From assembly GCF_027925385.1 (NCBI RefSeq), contig NZ_AP027142.1, positions 248,001 to 312,000 on the forward strand: a stretch of 64,000 bases of DNA. Reading direction: 5' to 3'. The notes beneath the pieces are model-generated. The model did not search any database, was not told where the DNA came from, and saw only the letters and a list, made by a program, of their open reading frames with translations. This DNA is from Methylocystis iwaonis. Its GTDB lineage: Bacteria > Pseudomonadota > Alphaproteobacteria > Rhizobiales > Beijerinckiaceae. The translations under genes were made by a program, and so were the position numbers. Numbering within the stretch: position 1 is the first letter of the stretch; every line of letters starts with the position of its first letter. Shown here one piece after another: positions 8,243 to 17,635 of this stretch.

Positions 8243-9505
8243 CTAAGGCTGCGCCACGTTCGCGCCGCTCTGCAGCGTTTCGCCGGCCTGTTCGCCCACG
8301 GCCTGCAGCCGGTCGGCGAAATTCTCTCGCGTGCGCGGATCGACGATGGCGAAGGGCGCCGCCACGGCGGCCCCGGCCGCGACGCCCACCGTCGAGGCCG
8401 CGCCGGCGGCGACCATGCCGAGCTTGTCGCCGACCCCGGCGCCCCCTTCGCTCAGCGACTGGCCGGTGGCGAGCCGCGCGCCGATGGCGCGGACCACGCC
8501 GGGAGCCTCGGCGAATTTCGAATGGCCGAGCTTGTCCTCGCCGCCCGAGGCGACATCGGTCAAATCGACCACCAGAAGGCGGTCGTGCGCGAAGACGTCG
8601 CGATAGGGTTCGGCGTTGGGATTGACGGCGCCGACTCGCGGCTTGTCGCCCCATACGCGACGCGACACCGCCAGCGCCTCGTCGTCACGCGAGACGAAAA
8701 TCGTGAAGATCGACGGCCTGGCGTCCATCGTCGCAATCTGGCGCTTGAAGACGTCGAAATCGACGTCCGGCGAGGCGAGCATGACATTTTTGATCTTGTC
8801 CGGCAGGCCGCGATTGCGGATCGCCATCTGACGCAGCGCTTCGAGCGTCACCCAATTGCCCATGGAATGAGCGAGGACGGAAATTTCCCCGACATTGGGG
8901 TCGCGCGCGAGCGCCTGCAGGACGTTTTCGAGCGCGTCGCGGGAATAGTTCGCGCTCTCATGATCATAGCCATATTGCAGCAGCTTGCCGCGCGACGGCC
9001 AGGTGAAGAGCACCGGCGCGACCGGCGCATCGGAATCGTGCACGATCTGGGCGAAGCGATAGACCGCGTCGGCGAAGCGCGTGTTGTAGCCATGGACGAA
9101 GAGCAGGACCTGCCGCTTCGGCGTTTGCGCGAGCCGCTTGTTCAGTTCCGTGATCGCCCCCGGTAGGCTGAGGGTTTCGGCGTCGACGGTCGTGAAGGCG
9201 CGCATCGGATCGGGCGGCGCGCTCTCGGGCCATTGCACCTCGCCGACCGTCCGATAGGCGTCGGGCGGGATCGAGACGGTCATCGCCGCAAAAGAAAGCC
9301 CGGCGCCGCGCTCGCCGGAGAACATCTCGCCGGGGTCTTTAAGGTCGGGCGCGCGGGTCGTCGCCACCAGCATATTTACGACGCTCGTGCCCGGCGCGCG
9401 CTGGTGGGTGGGCAGAAGAACGCCTTCCTGCCGTCCCGCGCAGGCGGCGAGGCCAAGCGCCAGAAGTGCGGCCGGAGCGCGCATGAACCTTAGGGAAAAT
9501 CGCAT
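8243..9505 (-). CDS. DUF900-family alpha/beta hydrolase, lipoprotein
   Basis: A 420-residue esterase/lipase-like protein. The start at 9505 gives a clean lipoprotein signal: MRFSLRFMR, a hydrophobic run, and the lipobox LAAC. The hydrolase core has LLFVHGYNTRFADAVYR, FTWPSRG, the nucleophile elbow LAHSMGNW and an acidic SPDVDFDVF segment, typical of DUF900. The last 70 residues are Ala/Gly rich and probably flexible. It is predicted to be membrane-anchored on the periplasmic side; substrate is unknown. Confidence 0.87.
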   Translation of the reverse strand: MRFSLRFMRAPAALLALGLAACAGRQEGVLLPTHQRAPGTSVVNMLVATTRAPDLKDPGEMFSGERGAGLSFAAMTVSIPPDAYRTVGEVQWPESAPPDPMRAFTTVDAETLSLPGAITELNKRLAQTPKRQVLLFVHGYNTRFADAVYRFAQIVHDSDAPVAPVLFTWPSRGKLLQYGYDHESANYSRDALENVLQALARDPNVGEISVLAHSMGNWVTLEALRQMAIRNRGLPDKIKNVMLASPDVDFDVFKRQIATMDARPSIFTIFVSRDDEALAVSRRVWGDKPRVGAVNPNAEPYRDVFAHDRLLVVDLTDVASGGEDKLGHSKFAEAPGVVRAIGARLATGQSLSEGGAGVGDKLGMVAAGAASTVGVAAGAAVAAPFAIVDPRTRENFADRLQAVGEQAGETLQSGANVAQP

Positions 9506-9753
9506 CTGAAAGCGCCGACGAAAGAGGAACGATCCCACGGGAGGCCGAAGCAAAAGCGTCCGAGATTTATGGCGGCAATTTGACTGGTGCGTCAACGCAC
9601 GTCGTCCCGGGCGGGATTCGTTCAAGAATGCATCGTCCGTTCTTAAAAAAACGGGCGTCGGAAGCAGGGGCTGACGCCAGGGGGCTTCCGAATCGGCGGG
9701 AGGAAATTATCCCCAGCGCTTCCTCCCGCCGAACACCCGCTCGAACAGCGCCC

Positions 9754-9836
9754 CCGTCATTGCGAGGAGCGAAGCGACGAAGCAATCCAGAGCCACGTCG
9801 CGGTTCTGGATTGCTTCGCTTCGCTCGCAATGACGG
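9754..9836. repeat. Dispersed palindromic repeat, GTCATTGCGAG family, copy 2
   Basis: Arms CCGTCATTGCGAGGAGCG and CGCTCGCAATGACGG with inner AAGCAATCCAG/CTGGATTGCTT. It lies in the 362-base gap between two minus-strand genes (9506-9867). The rest of that gap shows nothing I can assign. Confidence 0.9.
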
Positions 9837-9867
9837 TTATCGCCCGGGAAGTTGGGCTGAATCCGGA

Positions 9868-11265
9868 TCAGTCGTTCGGCGCGAGCATTTTTTCCGGCCG
9901 CACGATCTCATCGAACTCGGCCTCGGTCACCTTGCCGGAGGCCAGCGCCTCTTCCTTCAGGCTCGTGCCGTTCTTATGGGCGGCGCGGGCGATCTTGGAG
10001 GCCGCGTCATAGCCGATCTTCGGCGCGAGCGCGGTGACGAGCATCAGCGAACGATCGAGGAAGCGTTTGATATTGGCTTCATCCGCCTCGACGCCCTCGA
10101 GGCAGCGGGTGATGAAGCTGTCGATGCCGGAGGCCATCAGGTCGACGGATTCGAGCAGCGCGAAGGCGATGACGGGCTTCATCACATTGAGTTCGAGATG
10201 GCCCTGCGACGCTGCGAAGGTGATTGTCTGATGGTTGCCGAAGACGCGGGCGCAGACCATGGTGATGGCCTCGACCTGCGTCGGATTGACCTTGCCCGGC
10301 ATGATCGACGAGCCCGGCTCATTCTCAGGGAGCTTCAGCTCCGCGAGACCGGCGCGCGGGCCCGCGCCCATCAGGCGGATGTCGCAGGCGATCTTGTAGA
10401 GGCCCGTGGCCAGCGCATTGATCGCGCCATGGGCGAAAGCCTCGGCGTCATGCGCGGCGAGCGCCTCGAATTTATTGGGCGCCGTGACGAAGGGCAGGCC
10501 GGTTTGGGTCGCAATATGCGCCGCCACTTCCTCGGCGAAGCCCTTGGCCGTATTGACGCCGGTGCCGACCGCCGTGCCGCCCTGAGCGAGGGCAAGAAGA
10601 TCGGGAAGCGTGGCGCGGATGCGCGCTGCGCCATATTTCGCCTGGGCGGCGTAGCCCGAAAATTCCTGGCCGAGCGTGACGGGCGTCGCGTCCTGCAGAT
10701 GGGTGCGGCCGATCTTCACCAGAGGGGCGAACTGCGAGGATTTGCGCTCCAGCGCCGCATGAAGGCGCTCGACCGCCGGCAGAAGCTTGCCGCTGATCGC
10801 GAGCGCGGCGGCGATGTGGATGGCGGTGGGGAAGCTGTCGTTCGAGGATTGGCCGCAATTGACGTGATCGTTCGGATGCACGGGCGCCTTGGAGCCGCGC
10901 GGTGCGCCGAGCTGCTCATTGGCCCGGTTCGCGATCACCTCATTGACGTTCATATTCGATTGCGTGCCGGAGCCCGTCTGCCAGACGACCAGCGGGAAGT
11001 GATCATCGAATTTGCCGTCGATGACCTCCTGCGCGGCCTCCGTGATCGCCTTGGCGATTTCCGGCTTGATGAGCCCCTTGGCGGCGTTGACCTGCGCGGC
11101 GGCGAGCTTCACGCGCGCGAGCGCATGGACGACCTCGATCGGCATGCGCTGGCCGCCGATGGGAAAATTCTCCCGCGAACGCTGCGTCTGCGCGCCCCAC
11201 AGGGCCCAGGACGGCACGGCGATATCGCCAAAGGAATCGCGTTCAATGCGGTTATCTTCAGTCAT
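9868..11265 (-). CDS. fumC: Fumarate hydratase, class II
   Basis: Interconverts fumarate and malate in the TCA cycle; class II is the iron-free, oxygen-stable homotetramer. The 465-residue protein has the superfamily signature [13 protein letters not shown] and the typical start [25 protein letters not shown]. The ATG at 11265 fits family length; a longer frame upstream has no homology. It stands alone, downstream of a divergent-looking gap and separate from ecfG. Confidence 0.97.
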   Translation of the reverse strand: MTEDNRIERDSFGDIAVPSWALWGAQTQRSRENFPIGGQRMPIEVVHALARVKLAAAQVNAAKGLIKPEIAKAITEAAQEVIDGKFDDHFPLVVWQTGSGTQSNMNVNEVIANRANEQLGAPRGSKAPVHPNDHVNCGQSSNDSFPTAIHIAAALAISGKLLPAVERLHAALERKSSQFAPLVKIGRTHLQDATPVTLGQEFSGYAAQAKYGAARIRATLPDLLALAQGGTAVGTGVNTAKGFAEEVAAHIATQTGLPFVTAPNKFEALAAHDAEAFAHGAINALATGLYKIACDIRLMGAGPRAGLAELKLPENEPGSSIMPGKVNPTQVEAITMVCARVFGNHQTITFAASQGHLELNVMKPVIAFALLESVDLMASGIDSFITRCLEGVEADEANIKRFLDRSLMLVTALAPKIGYDAASKIARAAHKNGTSLKEEALASGKVTEAEFDEIVRPEKMLAPND

Positions 11266-11344
11266 CGGTCTCGCTCGAGAAGCTGGTCGTGACCGCGCGC
11301 GGGGCGCGGCAGAACGCTCCCTATGCGGCATTTCGGGCGGCGGT

Positions 11345-11914
11345 TCAATCTCGGCCGGCTGGCGTCAGCGCGGCGGCGCGCGGTTCGGCGATCTCGCGCC
11401 CGGAATTGGGGAGCGACATAAGATCGGCTAAGCGGTTGCGGGCGCGATTGACCCGGCTTTTCATGGTGCCAGGGGCGCAGCCGCAGATTTCGGCGGCTTC
11501 CTCATAGGACATGCCCTGGGCCGCGACGAGAATCAGCGCCTCACGTTGGTCGAGGGGCAGCTTCTGCAGCGCCTCGCGAAAATCCAGGAAGTCCATATGC
11601 GCATTTTGCGATTCCGGCGTGACCAGGCGCGCGGCCATCTCCCCGTCGGGGTCCGGCGTCTCGCGGCGGCGCCGACGATGCTCGCTGTAGTAGATGTTGC
11701 GCAAAATCGTGAAAAGCCAGGCAGTGAGATTCGTGCCCTCGGCGAAGGAGTCGAGGCTCCCCCATGCTTTGACGAGGGTCTCCTGCACGAGATCGTCCGC
11801 TCGGTCGGAACTGCCCGAAATCGAAATAGCAAAGGCGCGCAGGCTGGGGATCGCTGCGATCAGGTCATTCTTGAGACTTTGTCCGTCGCTGGATCCTTGT
11901 CCTTCGGCGCTCAC
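11345..11914 (-). CDS. ecfG: ECF sigma factor, EcfG (general stress response)
   Basis: A 189-residue sigma factor of the EcfG/ECF15 group that drives the alphaproteobacterial general stress response. Region 2 is at residues 20-90 ([27 protein letters not shown]) and region 4 at 110-175 ([32 protein letters not shown], broken here by me). It starts with GTG overlapping the TGA of nepR (GTGA), so sigma and anti-sigma factor are translationally coupled. Activation is by partner switching: phosphorylated PhyR takes NepR away from EcfG. Confidence 0.95.
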   Translation of the reverse strand: MSAEGQGSSDGQSLKNDLIAAIPSLRAFAISISGSSDRADDLVQETLVKAWGSLDSFAEGTNLTAWLFTILRNIYYSEHRRRRRETPDPDGEMAARLVTPESQNAHMDFLDFREALQKLPLDQREALILVAAQGMSYEEAAEICGCAPGTMKSRVNRARNRLADLMSLPNSGREIAEPRAAALTPAGRD

Positions 11915-12294
11915 TCTCTCTCCCCGGGCGCGCTGTTCGACAGGCCCGACGATACCACATTCTTTTCTAGCTGGTTCAGGAGATTCAGAAATCGTTCCGG
12001 AACTGGCTGAGCGACCAGATCGTCATAGAGATTTCGAAGCTCTTTGCCGAGGGCGTCCCCAAAATCGACATGATGTGGGCTTCTTGTTATTTTGGCGGAA
12101 CAAAGAGTTACGCCGTTTTTCCTTACGCTGGTCTCGCTCCCGCGCCGGGGGCCGTCGTCCGCCTGGAGGCCCCCTGCAAAAACCGCCATGCCTGGCTGCA
12201 GCGCTCCCGGTGAATGTCGCGTCTCGGCGCGCGGCTGGTCCTGCCCATATTGCACACGCGCAACAACATTCTCCGGATTGTTTTTCGCCATGGA
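11911..12294 (-). CDS. nepR: NepR-type anti-sigma factor
   Basis: Holds EcfG inactive until phospho-PhyR titrates it. The NepR core is at the C-terminus: LGKELRNLYDDLVAQPVPERFLNLLNQLE. The start is uncertain. I place it at the ATG at 12294 (127 residues), because GGGGG lies five bases upstream and an EcfG-type promoter lies between this and the next good start at 12432, which has a GGAAAGGAAG site and would give 173 residues. The N-terminal extension before the core is low-complexity and probably disordered, longer than in most NepR proteins. Confidence 0.85.
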   Translation of the reverse strand, partial: SMAKNNPENVVARVQYGQDQPRAETRHSPGALQPGMAVFAGGLQADDGPRRGSETSVRKNGVTLCSAKITRSPHHVDFGDALGKELRNLYDDLVAQPVPERFLNLLNQLEKNVVSSGLSNSAPGERE

Positions 12295-12372
12295 GCCCCC
12301 GATCGGCAAAGTCATGATTTTCTGTGGCGGACCGATTTCGTCGCGCGGTATAGTGCGTTGCACGGAGAGCAA

Positions 12373-12397
12373 AACGCCGCGCTCACGGATTGGTTCC
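12373..12397 (-). promoter_or_regulatory. EcfG-type promoter for nepR-ecfG
   Basis: On the minus strand: GGAAC at 12397-12393, a 16-base spacer, then CGTT at 12376-12373. This is an exact match to the known EcfG consensus GGAAC-N16/17-CGTT. It points into nepR-ecfG and implies autoregulation, with transcription starting near 12366. Confidence 0.8.
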
Positions 12398-12479
12398 TTA
12401 AATTGTGCGGATTGTTTTGACGCAGGTCTCATGCTTTCGCTTCCTTTCCGTTCAGCAGCCGCCTCCGGAGTGGCGTAAC

Positions 12480-13277
12480 ATGTCTGTTTCACAAGAGATT
12501 TCCGCTCACCTTCCCTATATGCGCCGCTTTGCTCGGGCCCTGGTGGGCGATCGAGAAGGCGGCGACGCTTATGTTCTCGCAACGCTCGAGGCTGTTGTCG
12601 CGGAGCCGCGACGCCTTCATGACAGCCAGGATCTGAGGGTCTCCCTCTACAAGCTTTTCCTCGACATCTGGTCCGCCGCGCCGGTCGCTGTTCATTCCGG
12701 GGCGGGCGATGCCCTCGACGACGCGGGCGCGCGCCACAACCTCGACGCGATTTCGCTCAGACCGCGCATCGCCTTCCTGTTGAACGCCCTGGAAGGCTTC
12801 GATCTCGAACAGGTCGGCGAAACGCTTGACGTCCCCGAACAGGAGGCCGCGGAGCTTATCAACGCGGCGAACGCCGAAATTGCCGACCAGATCGCAACGG
12901 ACGTCCTCATCATCGAGGATGAGCCGCTGATCGCGCATGATCTGCGCAGCATTGTGGAGGAACTGGGGCATAACGTCGTCGGAATCGCGCGCACCCACCG
13001 GGAGGCGATCGCAACCACCGAGATCGGCAAGCCCGGCTTGATCCTCGCCGACATTCAACTTGCCGACGGCAGCTCCGGCCTGGATGCGGTGAACGAAATT
13101 TTGGGGTCGCTTTCGACTCCGGTGATCTTCGTGACTGCCTATCCGGAGCGATTTCTGACCGGCGCGCCGCCGGAGCCTGCCTTTTTGGTCGCCAAGCCGT
13201 TCAGCGTCGAGAGCCTTAAGGCCGTGATAAGTCAGGCTCTCTTCTTCAACCGTAGGTCGCAACGGAAATCTGGCTGA
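12480..13277 (+). CDS. phyR: Response regulator PhyR (anti-anti-sigma factor)
   Basis: A 265-residue protein. Residues 1-135 form the EcfG-like sigma domain that mimics the sigma factor and binds NepR; residues 141-262 form a receiver domain. The receiver has the acidic pair in IIEDEPL, the phospho-accepting Asp191 in LADIQLADG, a Thr in VTAYPE and a Lys in AKPFS. The ATG at 12480 has CGGAG eight bases upstream. It is divergent from nepR-ecfG, the standard arrangement. No PhyK-type sensor kinase is directly adjacent. Confidence 0.96.
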   Translation: MSVSQEISAHLPYMRRFARALVGDREGGDAYVLATLEAVVAEPRRLHDSQDLRVSLYKLFLDIWSAAPVAVHSGAGDALDDAGARHNLDAISLRPRIAFLLNALEGFDLEQVGETLDVPEQEAAELINAANAEIADQIATDVLIIEDEPLIAHDLRSIVEELGHNVVGIARTHREAIATTEIGKPGLILADIQLADGSSGLDAVNEILGSLSTPVIFVTAYPERFLTGAPPEPAFLVAKPFSVESLKAVISQALFFNRRSQRKSG

Positions 13278-13433
13278 TCGATAGGGCAAAATCGCTGTAA
13301 AAATGGATTTAAGTACAATTACCAAGGGCTTTTTCGCTACGTCGCAAGCTTAGCTACGTATATTCCACGATTGCAGAAACCTTGGCCGATTAGGCAAGTT
13401 ATACGCGTGGCGCTGGGGGCAAGAGAGGCGACC

Positions 13434-13724
13434 ATGCAGGAAGTGCAAGTGAAAAAATCCAATCGAGGTTTTGCGTCGATGGATCCTGAGAAGCAGCGGG
13501 CGATTGCGCGTAAGGGCGGCCAGAGCGTCCCGGACGACAAGCGCAGCTTCTCTCAGAATCCGGAACTGGCGGCGCGCGCTGGCCGCAAGGGCGGGCAGAG
13601 CGTCAATCCGTCGAAGCGCAGTTTCTCGCGCGATCATACGCTCGCGTCGGAAGCTGGCCGTAAGGGCGGTCACGCCTCGCACGGCGGCGGACAGCCGAAG
13701 CAGCAGCGGGGGGCGTCTATCTAA
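13434..13724 (+). CDS. KGG-repeat stress-induced protein
   Basis: A 96-residue, very hydrophilic basic protein with three copies of a KGG motif unit (RGFASMDPEKQRAIARKGGQ, then AARAGRKGGQSV, then ASEAGRKGGHAS). This matches the YciG/GsiB-type KGG family of stress and desiccation proteins. The ATG at 13434 follows GAGAGG. Its place beside phyR fits general stress response membership, but I see no EcfG consensus directly upstream. A GGGCGTC/GACGCCC hairpin overlaps the 3' end. Confidence 0.85.
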   Translation: MQEVQVKKSNRGFASMDPEKQRAIARKGGQSVPDDKRSFSQNPELAARAGRKGGQSVNPSKRSFSRDHTLASEAGRKGGHASHGGGQPKQQRGASI

Positions 13725-13743
13725 GACGCCCGCAGCAAAAGCG

Positions 13744-14208
13744 TTACGCAGCGTAGGGCTTGGAACGCTGCGAGATTAAAGAGTAAAGCGCGTCATGGTC
13801 TCGCGTGGCGCGGATGGTTGCGACTAGGCCAGGGTCGCGAAGCATCCGCGCCGCGCAGGCAAGGGCTTTGAGGTGATCGGCGCCGGAGGTTTCTGGCGCG
13901 ATCAGGAGAAACACCAGATCGACCGGGGAGCCATCGAGCGCCTCGAACTCCACCGGTCGCTCCAACCTGGCGAAAATCCCAAAAATCGACTTTACCTTCG
14001 CGAGCTTGCCATGCGGTATGGCAATGCCCTCGCCGATGCCCGTTGAGCCGAGACGCTCGCGATGCAGCAGCGCGTCGAAGATCTCACGCGCCGACAGTCC
14101 GGAGAGCTTCGCCGCCCGCTCGCTCAGTTCCTGAAGCAGTTGCTTTTTCGTCGTCGCCCTCAGATTGGCGATGACTGCTTCCGGCGTGACAAGATCCGTG
14201 AGCCGCAT
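13744..14208 (-). CDS. ptsN: PTS IIA-like nitrogen-regulatory protein PtsN
   Basis: EIIA-Ntr, the terminal phosphoacceptor of the nitrogen PTS (PtsP-NPr-PtsN), which controls potassium transport and metabolic regulators. The 154-residue protein has the phosphorylated His in GIAIPHGK and the helix HLKALACAARMLRDP. It lies downstream of rpoN and hpf in the conserved proteobacterial order. Confidence 0.95.
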   Translation of the reverse strand: MRLTDLVTPEAVIANLRATTKKQLLQELSERAAKLSGLSAREIFDALLHRERLGSTGIGEGIAIPHGKLAKVKSIFGIFARLERPVEFEALDGSPVDLVFLLIAPETSGADHLKALACAARMLRDPGLVATIRATRDHDALYSLISQRSKPYAA

Positions 14209-14365
14209 GCGACGCCCTATCCGTTCAAGCGTTGGAGAACCGCCTTCACCTGGCGACAGCGCCGGGAAGGAATCGCAAGATACATGCCGGGAAAGCCACG
14301 ATTATGTCTTCTCTGTCCTCGCGGCGGCGTTTCTCTTTACCTCGGAACGCGCTTTCTATGCTCGA

Positions 14366-14929
14366 CTATGCGCCGCCGGGGGTATCGATCCATCCGATAT
14401 TGTTGTCGGCGCGCCGATAGACAATATTCACGCGGCCAGTATTTGCATGGCGGAAGACCATGACTGGCGCGCCCGACAGGTCGAGGTCGAGAACCGCGGC
14501 CGACACCGACAGGCGACGCAATTTGGTTGTGCTCTCGGCAACCACGGCGGCGCTGAATTCGACGGGCGCCTCGGCTTCCTGATCGGGCGCCTCGAGCACG
14601 TGATAAGGCACAACCTCCGGCGACTCATGGACCTGGCCATGGCCCTTCAGCCGCTCCTTGTAGCGGCGCAAGCGCTTCTCCAGCCGGTCGGCCGCCTGAT
14701 CGAATGTGGCGTAGGGCTCGTGCCCGCGCCCGTCGGTCTGGAGCACGATGCCCGAGGTCAAATGCAGCGCGCAATCGGCGCGATAGCCGGAGCCTTCAGG
14801 CGCGATCGTGACATGGCCGCTGACGCCGCCGTCGAAATATTTCGACGTGGTCTGCTCGAGACGCTGCGTGATATGGACGCGCAACGATTCGCCGATGTTG
14901 ATGTTCTTGCCTGAAACTCTCAGGGACAT
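14366..14929 (-). CDS. hpf: Ribosome hibernation promoting factor, long form
   Basis: A 187-residue long-form HPF. The N-terminal S30AE domain (1-100: SLRVSGKNINIGESLR, then a basic RLRRYKERLK helix) enters the ribosome decoding channel. The C-terminal domain (130-185: KLRRLSVSAAVLDLDLSGAP, NTGRVNIVYRR) dimerises to form 100S ribosomes. It lies between rpoN and ptsN. The 242 bases upstream to rpoN show no clear element. Confidence 0.95.
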   Translation of the reverse strand: MSLRVSGKNINIGESLRVHITQRLEQTTSKYFDGGVSGHVTIAPEGSGYRADCALHLTSGIVLQTDGRGHEPYATFDQAADRLEKRLRRYKERLKGHGQVHESPEVVPYHVLEAPDQEAEAPVEFSAAVVAESTTKLRRLSVSAAVLDLDLSGAPVMVFRHANTGRVNIVYRRADNNIGWIDTPGGA

Positions 14930-15171
14930 GCCGTTTTGCCTTTCCGAAACGCGGCCAATCGTGGTCGAGGCCGAGACGCCTCGCCGTCGCTAACCGCCAA
15001 TTACGGATTTTCTTCTATACGCTTCCGAGACCCGAACGCGCCCCGACGGGCTCGCGGTTCAGACGGTTTTCCCGCGGAACGCTGCGGAATTTCGGGCAGC
15101 GTTAGAAGCCTGGGGCTGCGAAGTCAATGGGCGCCGCAAAATGAGGCGGCGGCGCCCGCCCTATTCACAAT

Positions 15172-16761
15172 TCAATGAACTTGCTCGCGCGCCATCGCCA
15201 TTTTCGCCCGGCGGCGGTCGACCGAAGAAGGAATGCGCAGGCTATCGCGATATTTGGCGACGGTGCGCCGGGCGATGTCGATGTCGATCGCCTTCAGCTT
15301 GGCGACGATGGCGTCGTCGGAGAGCACGTCGTCGGCGGTCTCCCTGTCGATCATCTGCTTGATGCGGAATCGCACGGATTCGGCCGAATGCGCCTCCGCG
15401 CCGCTGGTCGTCGCGATAGAGGCCGAGAAGAAATATTTGAGCTCGAAGATGCCGCGCGGCGTCATCATATATTTATTCGAGGTGACGCGAGAGACGGTCG
15501 ACTCGTGCATGCCGATCGCGTCGGCGATAGTGCGCAGATTGAGCGGCCGCAAATGTTCCACGCCTTTGGCGAGAAAAGCGTCCTGCAGCCGGACGATCTC
15601 CGAGGCGACTTTCAAAATGGTCCGGCTGCGCTGCTCCAGGCTTTTCGTCAGCCAATTGGCGTTCTGCAGGCAGGTGGAGATGAAGGTCTTGTCGCCGTCG
15701 CGCGCCCCGGCGCTGACCTTCGCCGCATAGCTGTGATTGACGAGCACTCTCGGCAGCGCGTCGGAATTCAGCTCCACATGCCATGAGCCGTCAGGGGCCG
15801 CGCGCACGATGACGTCGGCGACGAGCGGCTGGATCGGCGAATCGCCAAAGGCGCGACCGGGCTTGGGGTCGAGGCTGCGCAGCTCGGCGGCCATGTCGGC
15901 GATGTCCTCGCCGTCGACGCCGCAGAGCTTGGCGAGCTGAGCGAAATCGCGCTTGGCGACAAGGGCCAGATTAGCGACGAAAATCTGCATCGCCGGATCG
16001 TAGCGATCGCGCTCCTTGAGCTGAATCGCCAGGCATTCGGCGAGATCGCGGGCGCCCACCCCGGATGGCTCGAAACTCTGGATCGCCGCGAGCACCGCCT
16101 CGGTTTCGGCGAGGCCCGCGCCGAGCCTGTCTGCAATCTCCTCGATCGCTTCGCGCAGATAGCCGGTCTCGTCGATGCCGTCGATGATCGCCTGACCGAT
16201 CATCCGCCGGCCGGGCTCGGGGCAAACGAGCGCGAGCTGTTCGGCGAGATGCTCGTGCAGGCTGGGGCGGGACGCGACATAAGCCTCGAGATTGGGCGCC
16301 TCGCCATCGTCGCCCCCGCCGCCGGCGGAGCCGCTCCAGGAAGTCGCGGACAGGCCCGCGCCCTCCAGCGCCTCGCGCGGCGCCTGGGCTGTCACCGCCG
16401 GGCCCTCCGGGTCGAAAGTGTTGCTCAAATCGGCGCCGAGATCGGAGGAAAGCGTCGCGGAATCGACCGCGAGCGAATCGCGGGCCCAATCGCCCTCGTG
16501 AGGCTCCGCGCCGAAATGATCCGCTTCGCCCTGCGATTCCGCGCGGAAATCGTCGGAATGGCTCGCCTCGCGCTCCGCGGCTGGACCGTCGGCGTAGTCG
16601 CCTTCCTGCGCCTCGAGCAGGGGGTTGCGCTCGAGCTCGTCATGCAAAAAGGCGGAAAGCTCCAGATTGGAAAATTGCAGCAGCTTGATCGCTTGCAAGA
16701 GCTGCGGGGTCATCACCAGGGCTTGGCCCTGACGCATCATCAGCTTGGTCGAAATCGCCAT
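15172..16761 (-). CDS. rpoN: RNA polymerase sigma-54 factor RpoN
   Basis: Directs transcription from -24/-12 promoters that need AAA+ activators. The 529-residue protein starts with the Gln/Leu-rich region I (LMMRQGQALVMTPQLLQAIK), followed by an acidic region II. The core-binding and HTH regions come next, and the RpoN box ARRTVAKYRDSL is near the C-terminus. The ATG at 16761 fits homologues; a frame-extending start at 16848 is less likely. In most relatives lptB lies directly upstream; here a degenerate kinase gene is between them. Confidence 0.95.
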   Translation of the reverse strand: MAISTKLMMRQGQALVMTPQLLQAIKLLQFSNLELSAFLHDELERNPLLEAQEGDYADGPAAEREASHSDDFRAESQGEADHFGAEPHEGDWARDSLAVDSATLSSDLGADLSNTFDPEGPAVTAQAPREALEGAGLSATSWSGSAGGGGDDGEAPNLEAYVASRPSLHEHLAEQLALVCPEPGRRMIGQAIIDGIDETGYLREAIEEIADRLGAGLAETEAVLAAIQSFEPSGVGARDLAECLAIQLKERDRYDPAMQIFVANLALVAKRDFAQLAKLCGVDGEDIADMAAELRSLDPKPGRAFGDSPIQPLVADVIVRAAPDGSWHVELNSDALPRVLVNHSYAAKVSAGARDGDKTFISTCLQNANWLTKSLEQRSRTILKVASEIVRLQDAFLAKGVEHLRPLNLRTIADAIGMHESTVSRVTSNKYMMTPRGIFELKYFFSASIATTSGAEAHSAESVRFRIKQMIDRETADDVLSDDAIVAKLKAIDIDIARRTVAKYRDSLRIPSSVDRRRAKMAMAREQVH

Positions 16762-16906
16762 CTGCGCCCACTCGCACGCTTGTCTCCGGGCCACTTTCGC
16801 GGCCTGTTTTTTGCTTATAGCACGGGGCAGAAAGCTCGGCAGGGCCAAATAGACGGCGCCGTCAGAGCCGAAACGCCTAAAGGTTAATCACTAACCCTCG
16901 AATCCT

Positions 16907-17557
16907 TTAGAGTGGGCAGGTGAGCGAGACGGTCGTGCCGGCTTGCGACGACCTGATGCCCAGGTCGCCGTCGATCTGCCGCGCCAGCTCTTGCATGAAA
17001 TTCAAACCTTCCGACCTCTGTCGCGTTGCGATCTCGACGTCGAAGCCAAAACCGCTGTCGACGACCGTCAGCGCGAGCTTTGCGCCGTCGACGCGCAGCG
17101 TCGCATAGACAGCGCCTGAGCTGAGGCCGGGGAAGGCGTGTTTGAGCGCGTTCGAGGCGGCTTCTGCGTAGATAAGGCCGATGCAGTGGGCGCGCCGGAA
17201 ATCGAGCGTGATGGTCGGGTCGACGGAGGTTGCCAGCCTGATTCGGTTGTCGAAGCTCGTGACCAGCACCTTGGAAAGCGTCGGAAGATATGCCGCCATG
17301 GAAATCCGTTCGTCGCCAATATCTTCCAGATCATAGACACCGACCAGACAGGAAACGCATTTGCGGCAAAGTTCCGGCTGGACGGTTCGTCGCGCCTGAG
17401 CGGCAAAAAGCATGGAAATCGTCGCGAGATTATCTCTAAAGCGCCGGCAAAGCGCGTTATATTTCTCTTTTAACTGCTGTAATTCCTGATCCTTTTCATG
17501 AAGATGAGCCATAAGCTCGGCATTTCTGCCGGAAAAGTCCGAAGCGAGACTACCCAC
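16907..17557 (-). CDS. Degenerate HisKA_2/HWE-type histidine kinase-like protein
   Basis: A 216-residue cytosolic protein: a coiled-coil start, a dimerisation-like helix pair, and an HATPase_c domain with N-box EAASNALKHAF and G1 box DSGFGF. The usual phosphoacceptor segment HHRVKNNLQ reads CRRFRDNLA, so no His is available for autophosphorylation. A CRKCVSC cluster follows, which could bind metal or sense redox. The start is the GTG at 17557 with GGAGG five bases upstream. Its place between lptB and rpoN is unusual. It may be a scaffold, a non-canonical kinase or a partner of the stress pathway; the role is open. Confidence 0.78.
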   Translation of the reverse strand: MGSLASDFSGRNAELMAHLHEKDQELQQLKEKYNALCRRFRDNLATISMLFAAQARRTVQPELCRKCVSCLVGVYDLEDIGDERISMAAYLPTLSKVLVTSFDNRIRLATSVDPTITLDFRRAHCIGLIYAEAASNALKHAFPGLSSGAVYATLRVDGAKLALTVVDSGFGFDVEIATRQRSEGLNFMQELARQIDGDLGIRSSQAGTTVSLTCPL

Positions 17558-17635
17558 TGGCGCCTCCAAATCTATTTGCGCAACCGCAAGGATTAAATCA
17601 ATTCTCCTCAAATTTTGAAAGCTTGGCAGGTTAAA

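Noticed and set aside
9580..11292. A 570-codon plus-strand open frame opposite fumC
   Set aside because: Reverse-frame shadow of fumC; Asp/Arg/Gly-rich without motifs.
13061..13433. Search for an EcfG promoter in front of the KGG-repeat gene
   Set aside because: No GGAAC-N16/17-CGTT was found; only GGAAA-like sequences, so I do not claim direct EcfG control.
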